A DNA stretch of 9,660 nt from JAIPEI01 sp041685835 (GTDB lineage: Bacteria > Desulfobacterota > DSM-4660 > Desulfatiglandales > HGW-15). The stretch spans positions 1-9,660 of the forward strand of contig JAWLEX010000116.1 in assembly GCA_041685835.1 (NCBI GenBank), in the 5' to 3' direction. Position numbers and translations under genes: made by a program. This document shows, piece after piece, positions 1-5,729 of this stretch. The notes under the pieces are model-generated. The model saw nothing but the letters and a program-made list of their open reading frames with translations, had not been told where the DNA came from and did not search any database. Positions within the stretch are counted from its first letter, which is position 1. Each line of letters begins with the position of its first letter.

Positions 1-11
1 AACCTCGCAGA

Positions 12-78
12 TTGACGCCGAGATTGGCAAAAAAGACCATTTCTGGATGGAAACTAATTCGTGCCCATCCGGCGTCAG
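12..78. repeat. Nested inverted repeat in left-edge intergenic DNA
   Basis: TTGACGCCG at 12-20 pairs with CGGCGTCAG at 70-78 (eight Watson-Crick pairs plus one G-T). Inside it, CTGGATGG at 43-50 pairs with CCATCCGG at 65-72 (one G-T) around a 14-base loop. The two stems overlap at 70-72, so they are partly exclusive. A six-base A run (T run on the minus strand) lies at 29-34. The element starts 31 bases beyond the stop of the acyl-CoA ligase gene on the minus strand, so it could be an unusual terminator or a dispersed intergenic palindrome. The T run is too far from the inner stem for a textbook intrinsic terminator. No gene is supported in 1-108. Confidence 0.45.
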
Positions 79-108
79 CAAACTTGCAGGGGGAGGACCC
101 AGCATCCC

Positions 109-1695
109 CTATACCCGCAGGGCCCTCCTCAGGGGCTTGCCTGTCGGAGCGTGAGGGATCTCTTCCATGAAAATCACAGTCTTGGGGACCTTGAAATCGG
201 CCAGGTTGGTCCTGCAGAACTCAAGGACGTCCTCTCGCGTCAGGGCCTTTTCCGGTTCCCGGACCACGAAGGCCTTGACCACCTGTCCCCTGATCCTGTC
301 GCGCGCTCCGACCACAGCAGCGGCCTTGATGTCCGAATGGCTGATCAGGAGGTCCTCGATCTCGGTGGGGTAGATGTTGAAACCGCTCGAAATGATGAGG
401 TCGTCCTTTCGATCCACCACGTAGAAGTACCCGTCTCGGTCCAACCTGGCCAGGTCGCCTGTGTAGAGCCACCCGTTACGAATCGCATTGGCTGTAAGCT
501 CGGGTTCCCGCCAGTATTCCTTCATGATCTGGGGCCCGCGTACGATCAATTCCCCTATCTCCCCCTCGCTGCAAGGGTTTTCCCCTGTTTCGAGGTCCAC
601 GACACGGGCCTCGGTCCCGGGCAGCGGAAGGCCTATGCTCCCGGCTACCACCCGGTCAAGGGGGTTGATGTGGGTGGTGGAAGACGCCTCGGAGAGCCCG
701 TAGGCCTCCATGATGTTCCGCCCCGTCAAGGCCTTGAAGCGCTCCTGCACCCATGCAGGCAGCGGGGAACCTCCGCCGCTGGGGACCAGGACGGAGTCGA
801 GCGGATAATCTCCGGCCTCGGGGTGGGAAACAAGCGCGGCCCAGAGGGAGGACACCGCGGGAAAGGACACGGGCCGGTAGGTCTTGATGATTTCCAGAAG
901 AGAGAGCACGGATGACCAGTCGAATCGAGGGACCAGGATCATCCGGTATCCCTTGTGGACGCTTGAAAGGAGGCACACCGTCATGCCGAATACGTGGAAG
1001 AACGGGATGACACAGACGGTGCCGCCGTTTTCCGGCACGGAAACGTCCACGGCCCGGTCGATCTGGAGCACGTTGGCGAGGAGGTTCCGGTGGGTCAGGA
1101 CCGCCGCCTTGGGAAGGCCCGTGACGCCGCTGGTGTATTGGAAGACCGCTGTATCACGGCCCGAAATATCTGCGGGGAGCGGCGCGGGTGAAGGGTTTTG
1201 AAAGAGGGCCTCGAAAGGGATGCATTCGGGCGCATCGGCTCCGGTCCCCTTGGGCAGGTCTTTCCCCGAAAGCGAAACAAGCACGACTTTTTTCAGGCCG
1301 CCGCCTTGGTTCGCTTCCAAAAGGGGTGGGGCGAACACGTCGGCGGTGACGGCTGTCTCGGCTCCGGAATGGGCCAGAAGGTCCTTGAGCGCCTGGCCCG
1401 GCATCATGACGCTTAGGTTGACGACCACCCCGCCTGCCTGAAGGATTCCGAAAAAGGCGATAGCGTACTGGGGCAGGTTGGGGAGAATCAGGCCGACCCG
1501 GTCTCCCTTGCCCACGCCCTGCGCGCGAAGCCCCAGGGCAAAGGCTCGGCTTGCTCCGAGCAGTTCGGCATAGGTAATGTCCCTGCCTTCCACAGTCAGG
1601 GCGATATGGTTCGGGCTGCGGGCCGCCGTGTCTTCCAGGAGACGGAAGATCGGGGCGTCGGGAATGTCGAGAGCATCAGCGTGTTCTTGGAACAT
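109..1695 (-). CDS. AMP-forming acyl-CoA synthetase (long-chain fatty acid-CoA ligase family)
   Basis: A 528-residue member of the adenylate-forming (ANL) superfamily, expected to activate a carboxylic acid with ATP and load it onto CoA in the cytoplasm. The phosphate-binding loop is YTSGVTGLPKA at 187-197, where the usual consensus is TSGTTGxPKG. The A5 motif YGLSE is at 332-336, YTGD at 411-414, the hinge segment DRKDDLI at 428-434, and the C-terminal catalytic lysine lies in PTGK (K520). Length is normal for a single-domain ligase. The start is ATG at 1695 because AAAGGAGG sits five bases upstream; longer in-frame starts run back to 1821 and lack such a site. It lies 116 bases after the kinase gene on the same strand and may be co-transcribed or have its own promoter. 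The acyl substrate cannot be read from the sequence: a medium/long-chain fatty acid is the default, an aryl or dicarboxylic acid is possible. Family call is firm, specificity is not. Confidence 0.93.
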   Translation of the reverse strand: MFQEHADALDIPDAPIFRLLEDTAARSPNHIALTVEGRDITYAELLGASRAFALGLRAQGVGKGDRVGLILPNLPQYAIAFFGILQAGGVVVNLSVMMPGQALKDLLAHSGAETAVTADVFAPPLLEANQGGGLKKVVLVSLSGKDLPKGTGADAPECIPFEALFQNPSPAPLPADISGRDTAVFQYTSGVTGLPKAAVLTHRNLLANVLQIDRAVDVSVPENGGTVCVIPFFHVFGMTVCLLSSVHKGYRMILVPRFDWSSVLSLLEIIKTYRPVSFPAVSSLWAALVSHPEAGDYPLDSVLVPSGGGSPLPAWVQERFKALTGRNIMEAYGLSEASSTTHINPLDRVVAGSIGLPLPGTEARVVDLETGENPCSEGEIGELIVRGPQIMKEYWREPELTANAIRNGWLYTGDLARLDRDGYFYVVDRKDDLIISSGFNIYPTEIEDLLISHSDIKAAAVVGARDRIRGQVVKAFVVREPEKALTREDVLEFCRTNLADFKVPKTVIFMEEIPHAPTGKPLRRALRV

Positions 1696-1700
1696 GGTGT

Positions 1701-1708
1701 CCTCCTTT
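1701..1708 (-). promoter_or_regulatory. Ribosome binding site of the acyl-CoA synthetase gene
   Basis: On the minus strand AAAGGAGG is followed by five bases and ATG at 1695. This near-perfect Shine-Dalgarno sequence decides the start over the longer open frame that reaches 1821. Confidence 0.8.
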
Positions 1709-1763
1709 GAATGTGTGCCGCCAATCTGAATATCATGTTTTCTGTGAATCAAGAAAGCTTTTA

Positions 1764-1791
1764 TCTCTCGCAGAGACGCCGGGACGCCGGC
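1764..1791. repeat. Small hairpin / tandem octamer intergenic element
   Basis: TCTCT-CGC-AGAGA at 1764-1776 is a perfect five-pair hairpin. It overlaps by two bases two perfect tandem copies of GACGCCGG at 1775-1790, which also form a GCCGG-GACG-CCGGC hairpin at 1778-1791. It lies between the kinase stop (1812) and the acyl-CoA ligase start (1695). The pattern of a CTCTCGCAGAGACGCC-like run resembles small repeats seen between genes in many bacteria, but I cannot confirm that by search. It lacks a following T run on the minus strand, so it is a poor intrinsic terminator. Confidence 0.4.
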
Positions 1792-1803
1792 AAATAAATG
1801 CAA

Positions 1804-1809
1804 ATTATA
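1804..1809 (-). promoter_or_regulatory. Possible -10 element upstream of the acyl-CoA synthetase gene
   Basis: The minus strand reads a perfect TATAAT here, just past the kinase stop codon. No good -35 hexamer lies 16-18 bases upstream (the bases there are G-rich), and there is no TG extension. A transcript from it would carry a leader of about 100 bases that includes the hairpin element at 1764-1791. Confidence 0.2.
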
Positions 1810-1811
1810 TA

Positions 1812-2861
1812 CTACAACCACAGGTACCGCCTGGATTCCATGACGTCGGCGATGGGGTCCAGCAGGGGGTCTTTGAGGGCGGCCAGTAGACCGAGCAGGG
1901 AAAGGGCCGCCGCCGGAATGAAGGCCTCGAAAAAAGGTTTTTCCCGGACCCGGGCCAGAAAGCCGAACGCGCCCAGGATCTGCAGGTTTCTTTGTACGGC
2001 CAGGTAAGGGTAGGTCTCCTCGAAGGATTGCGTCTGGGAAGGGTCGTGGTCGTGGAGCATTTCCACATAGAACCGGTACAGCCTGTCCTGGTGGGACTCG
2101 GGAAGGGCCGTGTAGGGGTCGATCAAGAACGAGGCCAGGTCGTATCCCAACGGGCCCATGCGCCCGCCCTGCCAGTCCAAAAAGGACGGTCCCCCGCCGG
2201 TCACGAGGACGTTACGGCTCTGAAAGTCCCGGTGGAGAAAGAACCGGGCGTCGGCCCTGGAGGCAGCCGAGGCCAGGCGATCAAAAGACGGGTCCAACTC
2301 GTGCGGGCTCAGGTCAAGGCCCAGGTATCGGGACAGAAACGCGTCCCGGAAGTAATTCGACTCAAATTGCCTCATGCACTCCCGGTCGTAGCGAGCGGTC
2401 TGGCAGCACCAGGCCGGGTCGAAACCGTCGGCCCCCCGGACCTGCATGTTGAAAAGGGCGGTAAGCACGTCCTCTTCGAGCCCTTGGGGATGGTTCCCTG
2501 TGGACAGTGCATCCTGCAAACGTACGTCTCCCATGTCCTCTACCAGGAACAGGCCGGCTTCCAGGTCCCACTGGAAAATTTCCGGCACAGGCGCCCCTTG
2601 CGCCCGCAGGTGGTTCCCGATTTTCAGGTAGGCGGTGTTTTCCCGTCGAAGGAAGGGGCTTATGGGTGGATTTAGAATTAGGATGAATGTATGATCATAA
2701 ATTGGGTGGCGGATTCTGAAAAACGATCTCTCCGATCCGTCGGACTGAACAGGAACGGCTTCGAACTCCGAGGGCCGGGGAACTCCCCGGCCCTCGAGGA
2801 ACCGGGTGACGAAAGAGGCAAAAACTTCCAGCCGTGGATGAATCGAACCTGAATGCTGCAT
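1812..2861 (-). CDS. amgK: AmgK-type sugar kinase (aminoglycoside phosphotransferase fold, COG3178-like)
   Basis: A 349-residue cytoplasmic kinase of the aminoglycoside phosphotransferase/choline kinase fold. AmgK enzymes phosphorylate N-acetylmuramate and N-acetylglucosamine at the anomeric C1 for cell-wall recycling. The nucleotide-loop region is SDGSERSFFRIR at 40-51, the hinge region LVEDMGD is at 106-112, the catalytic loop HRDFQSRN at 210-217 gives D212 and N217, and the metal-binding Asp is D229 in LDWQ. GPLGYDLASFL (236-246) and the C-terminal QRNLQILGAFGFLAR (290-304) fit AmgK-like proteins better than antibiotic-resistance kinases. Length matches the roughly 340-residue AmgK. Start: ATG at 2861, with GGGG seven bases upstream, was preferred; an in-frame GTG at 2921 and TTG at 2951 are possible but add sequence unlike the family. 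It lies 177 bases after the nucleotidyltransferase gene; that gap shows an AT-rich patch near 2890-2920 and no clear promoter or terminator. Another sugar substrate is possible. Confidence 0.8.
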   Translation of the reverse strand: MQHSGSIHPRLEVFASFVTRFLEGRGVPRPSEFEAVPVQSDGSERSFFRIRHPIYDHTFILILNPPISPFLRRENTAYLKIGNHLRAQGAPVPEIFQWDLEAGLFLVEDMGDVRLQDALSTGNHPQGLEEDVLTALFNMQVRGADGFDPAWCCQTARYDRECMRQFESNYFRDAFLSRYLGLDLSPHELDPSFDRLASAASRADARFFLHRDFQSRNVLVTGGGPSFLDWQGGRMGPLGYDLASFLIDPYTALPESHQDRLYRFYVEMLHDHDPSQTQSFEETYPYLAVQRNLQILGAFGFLARVREKPFFEAFIPAAALSLLGLLAALKDPLLDPIADVMESRRYLWL

Positions 2862-3038
2862 GCGGTTTCCCCAAAAGGCACTGACCTGTGAAAGAGCATA
2901 TAAAAATGGAACATATTTCACTGAGATTCTTTCCCGGCCTCTGCGTTGCAATGTCGGCGGGAGGCTGTATCCCGGGAATTCCTTCAGGACCGGCCAGGGC
3001 GTCTTTTGCGGAACTTGCCAGTGCCCGCAGTTTTGAAG

Positions 3039-3941
3039 TCACACCAAGACCTCTCCCATGAGATCTCGCTGAACAACCTGTCCGGAGGTGACAACGCTGT
3101 CGGTTATCCGTGCACCTTCGCGGACCCTTATCCCCTGCCAGAGGACCGACCGGGTTATGGTCGCATCGGCCTCGACCCTGCATTCAGGACCGATCACAGC
3201 CCAATCAGAGATGCGTGCGGAGGGTGCCGTTTCACAACCGGGTCCCAGGAGGACCGGGGTCGCGGAGTGCTCCCGGTTGGCTTCCAGGTAGCTCTCAATG
3301 GTACCTATATCGCGCCAGTAGTGACCGTTCGAGATGTGGCCCGCCACCCTTTCACCGTTTTCGATCATGCGGCGGTAGCAACTCACTATGTCGGCGTACC
3401 CGTCCCGGGGGATCCACTTGAGAAGCCCCGGTTCCAGGAGGTGAATGCCGGTGAAGGCCAGCCTTTCCGGCCGAGGGCCTGATGATATGTCTCGAACAAC
3501 CCCCTGGTCGTCAAGGAGGATCTGGCTGAACAAGGGATGACGGTGAAGGATAAGGGTGGCCGCGGCACCGGTGGCCAGGTGGAACCGAAGGGCGTCCCGA
3601 AGGTCTATGTCGGTAAGGATGTCCCCGTTGATCACAAGCAGGGTGTCGTGTTTCCAGAAATCCTTCACTTTCCTGATGCCTCCGGCGGTGCCGAGAATTG
3701 AAGGCTCGTGACTGACGTGTATTTTCACCCCGAAGCGAGTTCCGTCCCCCAGAAAATCGGCCATCGGTAGCGCATGGTGGTGGGTGTTCACGGCTATTCT
3801 GTGATAGCCGTGTTGTTTCAGATATGTAATACTACGTTCAATCACGGGTTTATTGGCAACAGGAACGAGAGGCTTGGGGCACACATCGGTCAGGGGGCGC
3901 AGCCTGGTCCCCAGGCCCGCCGCAAGGATCATCGCCTTCAC
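3039..3941 (-). CDS. murU: Sugar-1-phosphate nucleotidyltransferase, MurU-like, with C-terminal left-handed beta-helix
   Basis: A 300-residue enzyme expected to transfer a nucleotide from NTP onto a sugar 1-phosphate, giving an NDP-sugar and pyrophosphate. The Rossmann-like domain begins at once: LAAGLGTRLRPLT (6-18) is the NTP-binding GxGTR signature, PKPL (22-25) carries the conserved lysine K23, INGD (104-107) holds metal-binding D107, and WRDIGT (209-214) closes the active site. Residues 232-285 look like hexapeptide repeats of a left-handed beta-helix (isoleucine/valine every six residues). Pseudomonas MurU is about 223 residues and lacks this tail, so mannose-1-phosphate guanylyltransferase or another NDP-sugar synthase is an alternative. 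The MurU reading rests on the adjacent AmgK-like kinase and divergent NagZ. Start: GTG at 3941, giving the typical MKAMILAAG N-terminus, with AAGGTG six bases upstream. Family call is firm; substrate is inferred. Confidence 0.78.
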   Translation of the reverse strand: MKAMILAAGLGTRLRPLTDVCPKPLVPVANKPVIERSITYLKQHGYHRIAVNTHHHALPMADFLGDGTRFGVKIHVSHEPSILGTAGGIRKVKDFWKHDTLLVINGDILTDIDLRDALRFHLATGAAATLILHRHPLFSQILLDDQGVVRDISSGPRPERLAFTGIHLLEPGLLKWIPRDGYADIVSCYRRMIENGERVAGHISNGHYWRDIGTIESYLEANREHSATPVLLGPGCETAPSARISDWAVIGPECRVEADATITRSVLWQGIRVREGARITDSVVTSGQVVQRDLMGEVLV

Positions 3942-3947
3942 TTGAAG

Positions 3948-3953
3948 CACCTT
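3948..3953 (-). promoter_or_regulatory. Ribosome binding site deciding a GTG start
   Basis: AAGGTG on the minus strand lies six bases before GTG at 3941. It favours that start over the ATG at 3932, which would cut off the first beta-strand, and over the GTG at 4007. Confidence 0.6.
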
Positions 3954-4005
3954 GTGAGAATGGATTGACAGGAAAACCAATAAAGCAAGCAAACCAGGTG
4001 GACAC

Positions 4006-4034
4006 ACCGTAGCACGGCATGGGGCGTGTTACAA
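4006..4034 (-). promoter_or_regulatory. Candidate sigma-70 promoter for the nucleotidyltransferase gene
   Basis: On the minus strand TTGTAA (4029-4034) and TACGGT (4006-4011) are separated by exactly 17 bases. The match to consensus is four and three of six. It would give a leader of roughly 58 bases before the GTG start. The surrounding 4020-4140 segment is clearly AT-richer than the flanking genes, as expected for a divergent promoter region. Confidence 0.33.
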
Positions 4035-4061
4035 AAAGCATTTCATGTGATGGCTTTTCCA

Positions 4062-4088
4062 TTGCGTTTTCAGTGTGTTCAATATAGA
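4062..4088 (+). promoter_or_regulatory. Candidate promoter for nagZ and the stress-protein gene
   Basis: TTGCGT (4062-4067) and TATAGA (4083-4088) lie 15 bases apart on the plus strand, a short spacer, so this is a weak call. It sits about 75 bases upstream of the nagZ start in the AT-rich divergent region. Confidence 0.22.
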
Positions 4089-4164
4089 GCAAGTACATGC
4101 CTGATCCTGTAGTTTGTATTCAAGCGCACACTGTTGGAAACCAGAGTAGGGAGCGGCCCGGCAC

Positions 4165-5229
4165 GTGAACACTACCCTCGATTTGTCTGAACTGGATCAC
4201 AAGATAGGCCGGCTTTTCATGTGCGGAATGCCGGGGCCCACACTGGATGAAGACACGAGGCGTCTCATTCGGTCCTTCCACCCCTCCGGAGTAATTTTCT
4301 TCAAAAGGAACATCGAGGACCCGATCCAGCTTGCCCGGCTCTGCCTGGAGCTGCAGAATGAGTCGCTGGAATCCAGTGGGAGCCCCCTGTTGCTGTCTGT
4401 TGATCAGGAGGGCGGACGTGTGGCCAGGTTGAAGGCCCCGTTCTCCGAGTTCCCGGGCAACGAGGCGATCGGGAAAAGCAGTGCCCCGGAGATGCGGGCT
4501 GAAGAGTTCGCAGGCGTCACAGCCCGTGAGATGAGAATAGTGGGGCTGAACATGGATCTCGCTCCGGTCCTGGACGTGGGGCGCGGACCCTTGGAGGAGC
4601 ATCTTCGTGGAAGGACGTTCGGGGACGATCCGGACCTTGTCGCACGGCTGGGCCGGATTGTGATTCGGAGGCTCCAGGAGGGAGGGGTCATGGCTGTGGC
4701 CAAGCATTTCCCCGGCCTGGGCCGCTCGGCCGAGGACCCCCACACGCGTCTTCCGGAGATCATGCTGGAGGAAGGCGAACTGGAGGAGGTCAACCTGGTT
4801 CCGTTCCGCGCCGCTGTTCATGAGGGAGTGGCCGGCGTCATGACCTCTCATGCCGTTTACCCTTCCATTGACCCGGCCGAGCCGGCCACCCTGTCAAGAG
4901 TGGTCTTGAAGGGACTTCTTCGTGATGAGCTTGGGTATGACGGTTTGATCATCACCGATGACCTGGAGATGGGCGCCATTGCTGAAGGATGGGGGGTTCA
5001 GGCGGGGGCTGCCGCGGCTTTCAGGGCCGGCGCCGACCTTCTGCTGGTGTGCGAAAACCAGGAGTTGGTTGTAGAGGCGCACAAGGAGATCCGGTCGAAG
5101 CTCCTTAACGGGGAGATTCCCATGGGACGGCTTCACAGGTCGGTCAAGCGAATCCAGGGCATGCGCGCCCGCTTCGTGGAACCGGCTCCCTCCATCTCCC
5201 TCAAGGATGTTGAATCCTGCTTCGGGTGA
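4165..5229 (+). CDS. nagZ: NagZ-type beta-N-acetylglucosaminidase, glycoside hydrolase family 3
   Basis: A 354-residue single-domain GH3 enzyme. NagZ removes the non-reducing GlcNAc from GlcNAc-anhydroMurNAc (peptides) in the cytoplasm during peptidoglycan turnover. No signal peptide is visible, which fits a cytosolic NagZ. SVDQEGGRVARL (78-89) is the sugar-binding segment; KHFPGLG (180-186) followed by the D191-P-H193 triplet corresponds to the Asp-His acid/base loop of NagZ; IITDDLEMGAI (262-272) contains the probable nucleophile D265. The usual PGHG is PGLG here. Length is normal for NagZ (about 340). Start: GTG at 4165; an in-frame TAG at 4147 excludes a longer form, and the next Met (residue 19) lies inside the first strand of the fold. 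The upstream ribosome site is weak (GGGAG about 12 bases away). The stress-protein gene follows after 30 bases. A broader GH3 hexosaminidase is the alternative. Confidence 0.88.
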   Translation: MNTTLDLSELDHKIGRLFMCGMPGPTLDEDTRRLIRSFHPSGVIFFKRNIEDPIQLARLCLELQNESLESSGSPLLLSVDQEGGRVARLKAPFSEFPGNEAIGKSSAPEMRAEEFAGVTAREMRIVGLNMDLAPVLDVGRGPLEEHLRGRTFGDDPDLVARLGRIVIRRLQEGGVMAVAKHFPGLGRSAEDPHTRLPEIMLEEGELEEVNLVPFRAAVHEGVAGVMTSHAVYPSIDPAEPATLSRVVLKGLLRDELGYDGLIITDDLEMGAIAEGWGVQAGAAAAFRAGADLLLVCENQELVVEAHKEIRSKLLNGEIPMGRLHRSVKRIQGMRARFVEPAPSISLKDVESCFG

Positions 5230-5245
5230 AGGGGCAGGGGAACCC

Positions 5246-5254
5246 AAAAGGAGG
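5246..5254 (+). promoter_or_regulatory. Ribosome binding site of the stress-protein gene
   Basis: AAAAGGAGG lies five bases before ATG at 5260, inside the 30-base gap after nagZ. It is a strong site, implying efficient translation of the second gene of the pair. Confidence 0.75.
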
Positions 5255-5259
5255 CGAAC

Positions 5260-5724
5260 ATGATACCGTTTCAAAGAATTCTGGCCCCCACGGACTTCTC
5301 AGAGCCGGCACAGATAGGGCTCGAGACGGCAAAGGAGCTGGCGCGGCGCGATAAGGCCGAATGTATTCTGGTTCATGTGGTTGCGCCGGTCCGGGCGATT
5401 CCGCCCAGCGGACCCGCTGCGCACTCCGGTTACGAGTTGTCCGCCGTGATGCAGGAACTGGAGAGCGCCGCCATCGGGTCCCTTGACCAGATGGTCTCGC
5501 AACTGGTCTCGGAAGGCATCCGGGCCCGAAGCCTGGTGGTCCAGGGGACGCCCGCCGAGGAGATCGCCTTGGCCGCGGAGCAGGAAAAGGCGGATGTCAT
5601 TGTGATCGCCACCCACGGCTGGACCGGCTGGAGGCGGTTCGTGTTCGGTTCCGTTGCCGAGAGGGTGGTGCGCCTGGCCCGGTGTCCCGTGCTCACCATA
5701 CCGGCCCCGGTTGAAAAAGATTAA
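5260..5724 (+). CDS. Universal stress protein (UspA family)
   Basis: A single-domain, 154-residue UspA-fold protein, normal length for the family. Such proteins are small cytoplasmic dimers that often bind ATP and are induced by starvation or stress. ILAPTDFSEPA (7-17) holds the conserved Asp of the first beta-strand (D12), VVQGTPAEEI (93-102) is the central loop, and ATHGWTGWRRFVFGSVAERV (117-136) is the nucleotide loop. This fits the G-x2-G-x9-G-S pattern with the first Gly changed to Ala, a common variant of ATP-binding members. It follows nagZ by 30 bases with a strong ribosome site, so the two are probably co-transcribed; a functional tie to cell-wall turnover is only suggested by position. 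Its stop codon is five bases from the stop of the convergent repeat-protein gene, and no hairpin terminator is visible between them. Confidence 0.92.
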   Translation: MIPFQRILAPTDFSEPAQIGLETAKELARRDKAECILVHVVAPVRAIPPSGPAAHSGYELSAVMQELESAAIGSLDQMVSQLVSEGIRARSLVVQGTPAEEIALAAEQEKADVIVIATHGWTGWRRFVFGSVAERVVRLARCPVLTIPAPVEKD

Positions 5725-5729
5725 AGGTA

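Noticed and set aside
1..40. Possible start of a further minus-strand gene at ATG 38-40 (MVFFANLG...)
   Set aside because: No ribosome site precedes it and it falls inside the inverted-repeat element; only 13 codons are in view.
61..915. Long open frame on the plus strand opposite the acyl-CoA synthetase
   Set aside because: It is antisense to a gene with clear motifs, has no recognisable domain, and its length is explained by high GC content.
1812..2861. Aminoglycoside resistance enzyme
   Set aside because: The fold is shared, but the C-terminal motifs and the nucleotidyltransferase neighbour fit AmgK-like sugar kinases instead.
2695..3183. Minus-strand open frame spanning the gap between the kinase and nucleotidyltransferase genes
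   Set aside because: It overlaps both genes out of frame and shows low-complexity Arg/Gly/Pro composition with no motif.
4120..4851. 243-residue frame opposite nagZ
   Set aside because: Antisense shadow of a well-supported GH3 enzyme, without domain or ribosome site.
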